A stretch of DNA of 64,000 nt from Lichina pygmaea (taxonomy: Eukaryota; Ascomycota; Lichinomycetes; Lichinales; Lichinaceae). Below are positions 1 to 8,523 of this stretch, in pieces. The stretch's first letter is position 1, and each line of letters opens with the position of its first letter. Where the stretch lies: the NCBI GenBank assembly GCA_963422465.1, contig OY730169.1, positions 2,418,001 to 2,482,000 on the forward strand, written 5' to 3'. The notes beneath the pieces are model-generated. The model made no database searches and had not been told where the DNA came from. It saw nothing but the letters and a program-made list of their open reading frames with translations. Both the position numbers and the translations under genes were made by a program.

Positions 1-2641
1 GGTCCTGCTGTAAGATCGTTTCTTAGTGTTCATCATCTTCTATGTAGTCTTTTTGTCAGCTTAGTGCGTCTGCTCTCCTGTTGTCTTGTCCAGGGGTGTA
101 CAAGATCTTGAACTTGTGTTGCTCTAGGAGTTCAGCCTATCTGACTTGCTGTCTGTTCAGCTTCTTGGTTGTTGTGAATGTTGTCAGATTCTTGTGGTCT
201 GTGAGAACAGTGAGTTCAGAACTGCTTTCCATGTACACTCTCCGGTGTTTGAGTGTGTTGACAACTGCCAGTAGCTCTTTATTGTGGATATCATAGTTTT
301 GTTCCACTTGTGTCATTTTTTGTGAGTAGTAGGCAACTGGGTGCCACTTGCCGTCTGCCTGTTGGCATAGACATACTCTCACTGCCTGATCTGAAGCGTC
401 TGTCTTGATTCGTGTTGGTTGGCCTGTCTTGAAGTTGAGGAGAACTGGTTCCTTGGCGCAAGTGTCCTTGAGCTGTTGGAATACTTTTTGTTGTCTCTCC
501 GTCCACCAGTACTCCACGTCCTTCTTTGTGAGTTCTGTTAGTGGTGTTGCCATCTGTGAGTAGTTCTTAATGAACTGTCAGTTGAAGTTGGCAAATCCTA
601 GGAAGGCTTGTACTTCCTTAACTGACATCAGTGTTGGCTATTGCTGAATCACTTTGATTTTCTCAGGGTTAATCTTGATCCCTTCAATCCCTATGATATA
701 TCCAAGAAATTCAACTTCCAGTTTGTTGAACTCGCATTTCTTTGGGTTGAGCTTGAGCCCTGCCTGTTGTAGGTATCGTAGAACATCCTTCACATGTTTG
801 GTATGTTCCTGTTGCGTGTTCGAGTAGACAAGAATGTCATCCAGGTAGGTGATAGCTGTTTGGTCCAGGTGTGCTCTGATGATGTTGTTGATCAATGCTT
901 GACATGTTGCTGGTGTGTTTGTGAGTCCGAATAGCATAACCAGATACTTGTAGTGTCTGTATCAGGTTCTGAAGACTGTCTTCCATTCTTCTCCTTCTTT
1001 CATGTGTATTAGGTTGTATGCTCCTTTCAAGTCCAGCTTGGTAAAGATTGTAGCTTGGCTGATTCTGTCTCGCAATTTGTTCACATTTGGCAACAGATAT
1101 CAGTTCTTGATGGTAATGTTGTTGAGTTTCCTGTAATCCACACAAAGTCGAAGACTTCTGTCTTTCTTTAGTGCAAATAGTATTGGGTATCCTGCTGGCA
1201 ATTGAGATTCTTGAATGAAACCCTTTTTCAGGTTTTCCTCCAGGTACTCGTGAAGTACTTGGAGCTCTTTCTCTGATAACTGGTAAATTGGTCCAAATCC
1301 TGGCTCTGTCCCTGGTTGCAACTTGATCTCATGATCCCAAGGTTGGTGCTTAGGCAACACTGCTGTTGTTGTCTCTTCCTGAAAGAGGTTATCATACCCA
1401 GGTCAGTACTCTTCAGGGATCTCCAGAGGGTTAACAACTTCCTCTCTCTTCATCTCTGACTGTTTGGCCACCTGGTTCTGGGGTGTGCCTGTCAAGGCAG
1501 ACCTCTTCTTTTGAGAGTTGTCCTTTCTGTCAGTGAGGTTCCACTGAGGACTCCTTCCCTTATCTGTCCACACCTTCTGCGGCTGGTAACAGGTCTGAGC
1601 TGTGTTGTTAGTGCAGTTCCTAAATGTGAGTACTCCTGTCTTCCAGTTAACAACTGGGTTGTGCTTCTTTAGCCAAGGCATCCCCAAATAGATATCCTGA
1701 GTGGCCAACTCAACAATATCAAGGTGGATCCTTTCAGCATGGTGTCTGGTAACTATTTCCATTGGCTGCGTCTCATGGCAGACTAGCTCTGTCTGTCTAT
1801 TTGCTATCGTGAGCTGATAGAGCTGCTGCTTGTGTCTCCTTCCAGTGCCAAGGGTATTGTAAAGTTGTCTCAAGATGTAGTTTCCACTGGCTCCAGAGTC
1901 AACAAGTGTGTATGTCTGTACTGGCGTGTTGGTGTGTAGTGACACAGGCAATCACAGGTGCTTTGTGTTGCTAGGAGTCATGTTGTTGAGTTCCTGATGT
2001 CACCCCTTGACAAGGGAGTTCAGTTTTTTCCTGATCAAAGTGTCTTACCACTGACTGGGCAATGGGTCCAGCTATTCCCATCAGTTCTGAGGAATCTGTT
2101 CATGAATTTGTCTTGCTGATGCTTGTCACATCCAGGCTTGAGGCAGTACTGCCAATTGTCGATATAGCAGTTGTAGTTGTTGCCTTGCTGTAGGAACATG
2201 AGGTGTTTGTGCCAATCATGTGTGTGCCCAGGGAATGTGGTGTGTTGGTGTTTGTCCCAAAGATGGATCTCACACATATCCTTCTCGCAATTGACCCAAT
2301 GCTTGTGGCAGGTGGTGTGGTAGGGTGAATGTCCTCTGTACCTTCGTAGTTGTTTGTGGTAGGTGCAGTAGTGCTTTGTGCAAAACCTCCACTGTAGTTC
2401 ACTGTGCTGTAGATTTCATGAGTCCATGCTGTAAGCATAGCTTCCTTGTGGTATTTCTTCTTTGATAGACGCGGGTTTGTCTCAGTCCCCATCAGAGGTG
2501 GTTAAGGGCTCCTGTCCCTTATCCTGACCTGTCTGTTCTGGTAGGTCCTTGCCTTCTGATGTTGCCAGTTGGTGGGCTGCTTCCAATGTCTGATCGTAGT
2601 TGTCCTATTGTTCGAGGGATAGCTGAGCCTCTCCTGGTGGG
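1..2641 (-). mobile_element. Ty3/gypsy chromovirus copy B, left segment (fossil)
   Basis: This is the RNase H, reverse transcriptase, protease and gag-pol linker part of a minus-strand gypsy element that runs off the left edge of the window. The RT has the YLDD catalytic box and the protease has DSGASGNYI. It is close to copy C (8472-11103) along its whole length. It stops at 2641, where copy C is inserted with a 5-bp duplication (GTGGG at 2637-2641 and 12605-12609), and it resumes at 12605. It is broken with many breaks, and most differences from copy C look like C-to-T or G-to-A transitions, so it appears older than copy C. Confidence 0.9.
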
Positions 2642-3240
2642 TGTTGCGGTCCGTACCGTACTGTCCTATCCGAGTATAGGATTAGGGCGAGAGGCGGAAG
2701 GCGGGTTGGTTCTTGCAGGAGAGGAGTGTCAAGGAGCGCGAAGGGGTTTGGTGGAACGTGGTGGTGGTGACACCTGATCAACGGCTTCGTACAAAGGATT
2801 GTATTGAAGTAGATCTAGTTGTCTGGATCACAACATGAGTTGAAAACGATTGTTCCATAAAGGAACTATCGCCAGACTATATAGTGCTGGCCTGTCAAGA
2901 CGATCGAGATTGTCTCGACAGTCTCGTCGTCGAGACAGGTGAGATTGTCTCGACAGTCCCACCATGTTATGCACCCTGCGTCGAGACGGGTGAGATTGTC
3001 TCGATGCTTCATGCATCCTGCGTCGAGACGGGTGAGATTGTCTTGATGCTTCATGCACCCTGCGTCAAGACTGGTGAGATTGTCTTGATGCTTCATGCAT
3101 CATGCGTCGAGACTCCCGTGTGTGTCTCGACAGTCACGTGACCCCTTGTTGGTTGGTCACTTGACTTCCATGGTGTCCTCTTGCCTGGCCCACAGCCTGA
3201 TTGCCTATAAATGAGTGGCTCCCATCCCTGGGTCGTAACA
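2642..3240 (-). repeat. 3' LTR of gypsy copy C
   Basis: The repeat starts TGTTGCGG and ends GTAACA on the + strand and matches 12006-12604 over its full 599 bp. In element orientation it has a U3 with tandem units of roughly 45 bp (about 2890-3130), each holding GAGAC...GTCTC-type half palindromes around GGTGAGATTGTCTC. A TATA box (ACTATATAGT, about 2876-2885) separates the U3 from R/U5. Confidence 0.93.
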
Positions 3241-3256
3241 CTACCCTCCTCTCCTT
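3241..3256 (-). promoter_or_regulatory. Polypurine tract of gypsy copy C
   Basis: Read on the minus strand, a purine-rich run (GGAGAGGAGGGTAG) directly abuts the 3' LTR, where second-strand priming is expected in LTR retroelements. The same site in copy A (about 22040-22057, + strand) is also purine-rich. Confidence 0.6.
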
Positions 3257-3280
3257 CATTCATCGTCCCGATGAATTCTT

Positions 3281-3475
3281 TGTTGGGATAATCGGTGTCG
3301 GTGACACTTCGGAATGACGAGGCACTTAGAAGACAATAGGATCTTATATTCAATAGGATGTACTAAGACATTCGTCTACAATGAAAAATGAGAAAACCTT
3401 CCTTCCTCCCAATCTAGGGTTAGCGCCCTTCTGTAAGTCACGTGGTATGACGTTGCAGATCGCCCAACTTCAACA
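3281..3475 (-). repeat. Copia LTR, 3' copy
   Basis: This 195-bp repeat starts TGTTGGGATAAT and ends CTTCAACA on the + strand. It is identical by eye to 6564-6758 and is preceded by the target duplication TTCTT. Confidence 0.95.
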
Positions 3476-3587
3476 CCCCCCCTCGAGCTGCACCTCCACT
3501 TTGCAATTTAGCTTCCCCAAGGTGAGTATGTGGGCCCACCGTCCTCGTCCGCTGCTGCTTCCATTAGCTGACATCTCGTCTACTGTG

Positions 3588-6401
3588 TCAGACCGAGCCT
3601 CTGCAGCTTCTCCTTCCGTGCCTGAATGCTGAGTGGCTTCGTGAGCTCGTCCGCGAGCATTTCCGCAGAAGGCACGTATCCGACCTCGGAATCGTCGGTA
3701 CGGGCGCCACAGCACCTCGCTCCTCTGTTGCGAAGGCACCTTCCTTTGCCTTCCCTGTTGCCTTGCGGATCCGCGTACTCCGCCTCACTGGCTCTGTTTC
3801 CTGTGCCCTTTCAGACCCTTCCTTCGTGGCCTTGCCTGTGGCCCTGTTCTCTTGTGGACTTCTTTCAGGTTCCACACGACCTCTTCCTTCTGACTCGTTC
3901 GACTCCTGAGCTCCTTCCTCAGGTGCTTCCACTGTTTCTTCAGCCACTCCTTGTCGGGGCTGCCAAGGTGAGTCTTCCGTCCCTTCCGCGTCGTATCTTA
4001 CTGACTCTTCGTCACTGTCTTCTTCGTCCGGTTCGTCCGACCGATCAGGTACACCTTGCACCTGTCTCTCTCTCCTTTGCTCGGGGACTGAGGTGACCTG
4101 TGGCCACCCCCCCTCAATGCTGTGCTCGGGCCCTGAGGTGACCTGTGGCCACCCCCCCTCAATGCTGACCTTCTCCTTAGGTCGCACCTGCGCTCGTTGT
4201 CCCACGATCTCTTCCATGAATCGTACGGACGCTGCAGCCGCAATCTTCTTTGTCTCCGGGTTCCATACCAGGTAAATGTGATTACCCCGGTACCCCACCA
4301 TTACTCCTTTCCAGGCCAGTTGATCTAACTTCTTCCTCTTCTCCTTCGGTATATGCACGTATGCGACACACCCAAAGGCTCTCAGATGGCCTGCGTTGAC
4401 GGTCCGTCCCGTCCATTCTCCTTCCGGCAAGTCCTTCCTATCCCCGTGTGGCAGCTTGTTGTCCAGGTACGCTGACGTCTGGGCTGCTACGGGCCACAGC
4501 TGCATCGGCAGCTCCGCGTCCGCCAACATCGCTTTCACCCGACCGATAATCGTTCGGTTATACCGCTCGGCAACCCCGTTTTGCTGTGGGTTGTACGGCA
4601 CGGTGGGTTCTTCTCTTACTCCCTCTGGCTTCAGACGCTTCAAGTACTGACTGATGTATTCTTTGGCGTTGTCACACCGTATCCTGCACAGCTTCTCGCC
4701 GGATTCCTGTTCCACCATGGCTTTCCAGCTGCCAAAAGCGACGGGTAGCTCACTCCTGAGCTTCATGGGATACACCCACGTCATCCGGGTCCAGTCATCA
4801 ATCATCGTCAGCAGGTACCGTGATCCGTCGTACCCTTCATCTTGCAGAGGTCCGCACACATCGGTGTGCACCAGTTCGAGCTTTCTTGTCGTTGTTGCTT
4901 CAGCCTTCTTCCGGAGAGTCTTCTGCATTTTGGCTAATATGCAGTCCTCACAGTTCTCGACTTCCTCCTCATCGTACTCGAACCCTTCGAGTTTGCCGGT
5001 GAGTGCTGCCCTCTTCATGACAGCCTTGCTTGCATGCCCTAGCCTCCGGTGCCAGGTCTTCTTCTTCGCGTCTGCAGGACTCTCCTGTCCTGCCCCGCCG
5101 GTCGGGCTCTCCTGTCCCGTCGCGAGGACCACCTCGCCATTTGCCTTCAAGTGGTACGTGCCCTTTTCTCTTCTGGCCGTTACCCTTCTTCTGCCATTCT
5201 TTATTATGGCCATCTCCCCATTCTTTGTTGTTGTCTCGAACCCCTTCTTGTCCAGATCTGAAACTGACATCAAGTTGGCAGTCAATCCAGGTACGTACAG
5301 CACTCCTGTGACTGTCGCAACACCGCTCTGCTGGTTGAACCGGGTCCGTACAGTTCCTACACCTTTGATCGCAAGCCTGTCTCCGTTGGCTACTGACAGG
5401 TGGCCTCCCATGGGTTTCAACTCAACGAATAGTCCGAGATCCCAGCTCATGTGTCGGGTCGCACCGCTGTCAACGATCCAATCGCTCGTCCGTGGTTCCC
5501 CGATCACCAGCTCCGGTACAAGGCAAGTGAGGTAGGTCTTCTCTCCTTCCTCATCCTCCCGGTACGTTGCCGCTCTTGCCTTCTCCCCTCTCTTCCTGGG
5601 TTTCACCGGGGGTTCGTCCTCCAATGGGGTTCCGTCTGCTGACCGTGTCGCGAAACATTCAGACTTCCTGTGCCCTGTCCGGTCACACCGGAAGCACTTC
5701 ATGTCCTTTCCGTCTCGTCGGCCCTTGCTCCGTCCTTTGCCCTCTTTACGGACAGCCAGTGCCTGCTCCGCTTCTCCCTTGACGATCCGTGCCTCTTCTC
5801 CTGCTAACTTCTGCAGGACCTTGTCCAGTTCGTCGATCTGATCCGTCGTTATGAGGATCTTCTTCATGGTGTCGTATTCTGGCGTCAACGACTCTAGGAG
5901 CAGGATCACTAATGTCTTTTCCGGCAGTTTCAGCGTCGAGTCGTAGCTCTCTATTTCAGCATTGAGCACACGGATCCTCGACCCTCTCTCTTCGATCGTT
6001 CGGCCGAGGTCCTTCGAAAACAGCTGTACCATCGCGTTGTGCAGCTTCTCGTTGTTCGGCCGTTCGTGGATCCCTTTCAGGGTCTTCCAGATGTGGTAGG
6101 GGTGCTCGATCCGTCTGACGTGTTTTTGCTGCTCTTCACTAATTGACGACAGTATGATGTCTGCTGCCTTTCCTTCTTCTGCCTTGCTATCCTGCCACTC
6201 CTTTGTGGCCTCGATCTGTTGACCTTTGGATCCTGTTGCTGACGTTTGGGCAGGCTTCATCTCTGACTCTTCTGGCTCTACAAGGACGGTGTGCCAGACT
6301 CTTGCGGCCAATAGCCGCATCCTGATAACTTGTGCCCAGTCTTCATAGTTCTCTGGGCCCCGGAGCAGGACCTTCCTGCCCTGTTCCTTCTTGTCTTCCA
6401 T
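3588..6401 (-). CDS. Copia gag-protease-integrase polyprotein (937 codons)
   Basis: This long open frame begins MEDKKEQG. In order it shows a copia-type gag (about residues 1-220), a CCHC zinc knuckle (CFRCDRTGHRKSEC, about 237-250), an aspartic protease box (DSGATRHMS), a GAG-pre-integrase motif (WHRRLGHAS) and a DDE integrase core with the late motif YNPQQNGVAERYNRT. It ends in an acidic linker with RRSTRIRK, which in this family normally precedes reverse transcriptase. The protein would be the element's own capsid, maturation and integration machinery. It is an element gene, not a host gene. Confidence 0.88.
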   Translation of the reverse strand: MEDKKEQGRKVLLRGPENYEDWAQVIRMRLLAARVWHTVLVEPEESEMKPAQTSATGSKGQQIEATKEWQDSKAEEGKAADIILSSISEEQQKHVRRIEHPYHIWKTLKGIHERPNNEKLHNAMVQLFSKDLGRTIEERGSRIRVLNAEIESYDSTLKLPEKTLVILLLESLTPEYDTMKKILITTDQIDELDKVLQKLAGEEARIVKGEAEQALAVRKEGKGRSKGRRDGKDMKCFRCDRTGHRKSECFATRSADGTPLEDEPPVKPRKRGEKARAATYREDEEGEKTYLTCLVPELVIGEPRTSDWIVDSGATRHMSWDLGLFVELKPMGGHLSVANGDRLAIKGVGTVRTRFNQQSGVATVTGVLYVPGLTANLMSVSDLDKKGFETTTKNGEMAIIKNGRRRVTARREKGTYHLKANGEVVLATGQESPTGGAGQESPADAKKKTWHRRLGHASKAVMKRAALTGKLEGFEYDEEEVENCEDCILAKMQKTLRKKAEATTTRKLELVHTDVCGPLQDEGYDGSRYLLTMIDDWTRMTWVYPMKLRSELPVAFGSWKAMVEQESGEKLCRIRCDNAKEYISQYLKRLKPEGVREEPTVPYNPQQNGVAERYNRTIIGRVKAMLADAELPMQLWPVAAQTSAYLDNKLPHGDRKDLPEGEWTGRTVNAGHLRAFGCVAYVHIPKEKRKKLDQLAWKGVMVGYRGNHIYLVWNPETKKIAAAASVRFMEEIVGQRAQVRPKEKVSIEGGWPQVTSGPEHSIEGGWPQVTSVPEQRRERQVQGVPDRSDEPDEEDSDEESVRYDAEGTEDSPWQPRQGVAEETVEAPEEGAQESNESEGRGRVEPERSPQENRATGKATKEGSERAQETEPVRRSTRIRKATGKAKEGAFATEERGAVAPVPTIPRSDTCLLRKCSRTSSRSHSAFRHGRRSCRGSV

Positions 6402-6563
6402 CCTATTGGCTTGCCTTCTGCTAACGTCGTGGCTAGCCCTTCCTTACGGCCTTTTCCTCTAGGCCCTTCTTTGCAGCCTTTTCCTCTAGGCTCTTCTTCT
6501 CTTCTTCTTCGACTTCTTCACAGTCGATTCAACCTCGTCAGCGGGATTCCCGGGCTCATAACC

Positions 6564-6758
6564 TGTTGGGATAATCGGTGTCGGTGACACTTCGGAATGA
6601 CGAGGCACTTAGAAGACAATAGGATCTTATATTCAATAGGATGTACTAAGACATTCGTCTACAATGAAAAATGAGAAAACCTTCCTTCCTCCCAATCTAG
6701 GGTTAGCGCCCTTCTGTAAGTCACGTGGTATGACGTTGCAGATCGCCCAACTTCAACA
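6564..6758 (-). repeat. Copia LTR, 5' copy
   Basis: This is the 5' LTR in element orientation, a 195-bp match of 3281-3475. It is followed by TTCTT (6759-6763), the second half of the target duplication. Its outer edge lies 9 bp from the ATG of the antisense frame at 6768. Confidence 0.95.
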
Positions 6759-6767
6759 TTCTTGAGT

Positions 6768-7268
6768 ATGTCTGCAAAATCACGTGCCTCTGCTTACCGA
6801 AACCAACTGGCAGCCCAGATCCGTGATCATAACTTCGTGTCGCTTGCTCCGTGTGACTTCTGTGTTTTGAACCACAAGCCCTGCTTCCGAATGTCTGACG
6901 ACAACGATAAGTTGAAGTGCGCTGAGTGCACTCGTCGGGGAAAGTCCTGTGTGTCACTTTCTTGGGAGTCGCTGAACATGACTCGGGATAACCTTCGCGA
7001 GGATTTGGCTGTTGATGAGGCCAAGCGGGATGCTCTTGTCGAGCAGCTTGCCGAGCTGCAGGCTCGTGTGTCCCGAAAGCGAAAGGTTCTTGAGGGTGCT
7101 GAGGGTCGAGCAAAGAAGAAGCTCCAGTGCCTTGTTGCTGAAATGGAGGTGGATGGTGAAGATTTGTCAGCGACGGTCATTGACGCGTCCGCGCTGCAGG
7201 CCGAGCTGTTCGGTCCTGCTCCTGCCAGAACTGCTGCAGGAGGAGCTGGCAGTTCGCGAGGTTCCTGA
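6768..7268 (+). CDS. Zn(II)2Cys6-like coiled-coil protein, antisense inside gypsy copy C
   Basis: This 166-codon open frame runs opposite to the gypsy genes, between the integrase and the 3' LTR, and overlaps the chromodomain end of the integrase tail to tail by about 92 bp. The first in-frame ATG is at 6768. The protein has six cysteines spaced C-x2-C-x6-C-x11-C-x2-C-x6-C (CDFC...CFRM...CAEC...CVSL), which fits the fungal binuclear zinc cluster. SWESL and a charged, heptad-like helix rich in Leu, Glu, Arg and Lys follow (about residues 75-130). A decayed counterpart lies at 21530-22013 in copy A. Similar small C-rich proteins ending SWESLD occur in many fungi, from memory. A DNA-binding or regulatory role is inference. 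The copia LTR now sits just upstream. Confidence 0.62.
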   Translation: MSAKSRASAYRNQLAAQIRDHNFVSLAPCDFCVLNHKPCFRMSDDNDKLKCAECTRRGKSCVSLSWESLNMTRDNLREDLAVDEAKRDALVEQLAELQARVSRKRKVLEGAEGRAKKKLQCLVAEMEVDGEDLSATVIDASALQAELFGPAPARTAAGGAGSSRGS

Positions 7269-8511
7269 GTGGCTCCCAGGTATTTTCCGAGTCTGGGTAG
7301 TTTTTCCACTTGACAAGGTATCGCTGACCTTTTCTCTTCAGGATCTGTTCAGCCTCGAATTCCTGTTCTTCCTCTGGTTGGTAATGAAATGTTTCCCGAG
7401 CGTCTCTCGGTAGTCGCAGTCTGACGTTGACTGGTCCGGTTCTTTCTTCGACTGAAAATAGTCCGACCTTGACATGGTCCAGTTTCTTTGTTCTTGGTTT
7501 CTTGACTTTCCAATTTTTTGTGAGGAGGTAGACTTTATCCCCCTTCTTCAGCTGAGGTGCCATTTTCGATTTTTTGTCCATTTGGCGTTGCATCTTTTCT
7601 GAGGTCTCTTGAAGGTAATGCCTCATCATCGTGTGCGTTTGTCGTAGGAGCTTGTCATGTTGGAGTGCTTTCTCCACGTTTGGTGAAGCTCTGCTTGGCA
7701 TTCCGATGTTTGCGTGTCGTCCAAAATTGGCAAAGAATGGCGATTCCTTTGTTGAGTCTGATCTGTGCTGGTTGATTGCCAGCTGTGCCACTGGTAATAA
7801 TTGTACCCAATTGCTGTGGGTCTGGTTGATGTAATGCTGCAAATAAGTCTCCAGGACTTGGTTTGCTCGCTCTGTCTGGCCGTCAGTTCGTGGGTGGTAG
7901 GCCGTAGACATCTTGGGTTTTGTTCCCATGGCTGCACTGATTGTTTTCCAGTAGTTGGATGTGAAGAGTTTGTCTCTGTCAGTAATGACCGTGATTGGAA
8001 CTCCGTGGTCCCTGACCAATCTGTCCAGTAGGAGGTGTCCCAACTGCTCTGCTGTGTGGGTTTCCTTGAATGGTACCGCTATTAGGTATTTCGTGAATCT
8101 GTCCACAATCACCATAATTGAGTCGTAGGTGATTCCTGTGACTGGGTCTTTGGACTTGGGTAGCTTTGTGATGAAGTCCATTGACACGTCTTCCCACGGG
8201 CCTCTCAGTATCGTGTTTGGGTGTCCTTCTCCATATGGCTTGTGTCTTCCATGCTTGTTTTTCTGGCATAGTAGACATTTGTTGATGTAGCTTGTAACGT
8301 GTTGTCGGAGATTGATGACATTGTTCCCTGCCCGTTGGATCAGGTCTGTGGTTTTGGTGATTCCTGGGTGACTATGTGCTGGATTATCGTGGTAGTTCCT
8401 TATTAGTTCTTCAGTGTCTTCTGCCGTGAGCTCGTTGATCTGTGGTTGAGGCACCAGGTTTCCTTGCTGGTCCTGCTGTAAGATCGTTCCTTGGCGTTCA
8501 TCATCTTCCAT
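7177..8511 (-). CDS. Gypsy copy C integrase with chromodomain
   Basis: The frame shows the HHCC zinc-binding domain (HSHPGITKT...CLLCQKNK), the DDE integrase core (DFITKLPKS, ITDRDKLFTS, HPRTDGQTERANQVLE) and a C-terminal chromodomain (RYLVKWKNYPDSENTWEPL). The chromodomain usually directs chromovirus integration to particular chromatin marks. It follows the protease-RT-RNase H region in element order. It belongs to the fossil element and is not a host gene. Confidence 0.88.
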   Translation of the reverse strand: MEDDERQGTILQQDQQGNLVPQPQINELTAEDTEELIRNYHDNPAHSHPGITKTTDLIQRAGNNVINLRQHVTSYINKCLLCQKNKHGRHKPYGEGHPNTILRGPWEDVSMDFITKLPKSKDPVTGITYDSIMVIVDRFTKYLIAVPFKETHTAEQLGHLLLDRLVRDHGVPITVITDRDKLFTSNYWKTISAAMGTKPKMSTAYHPRTDGQTERANQVLETYLQHYINQTHSNWVQLLPVAQLAINQHRSDSTKESPFFANFGRHANIGMPSRASPNVEKALQHDKLLRQTHTMMRHYLQETSEKMQRQMDKKSKMAPQLKKGDKVYLLTKNWKVKKPRTKKLDHVKVGLFSVEERTGPVNVRLRLPRDARETFHYQPEEEQEFEAEQILKRKGQRYLVKWKNYPDSENTWEPLRNLANCQLLLQQFWQEQDRTARPAARTRQ

Positions 8512-8523
8512 GTGGTCTTTTCG

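Larger units (their letters stand above)
3281..6758 (-). mobile_element. Short Ty1/copia element inserted in gypsy copy C
   Basis: This is a 3478-bp element with two 195-bp LTRs that I read as identical (3281-3475 and 6564-6758), flanked by the 5-bp duplication TTCTT (3276-3280 and 6759-6763). Copy A shows the uninterrupted target site near 22015. It holds one long frame encoding gag, zinc knuckle, protease and integrase. I do not recognise reverse transcriptase or RNase H parts, and the element is shorter than the roughly 5 kb usual for the family, so it is probably non-autonomous. The matching LTRs make it the youngest insertion in the nest. Confidence 0.93.

Noticed and set aside
2890-3130. 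CRISPR-like regularly spaced repeats
   Set aside because: They are tandem units inside the U3 of LTRs, recur in each LTR of the family, lack unique spacers, and the genome is eukaryotic.
3195-3353. Short frames spanning the gypsy LTR and copia LTR junction
   Set aside because: They cross an insertion boundary with a target duplication and cannot be genes.
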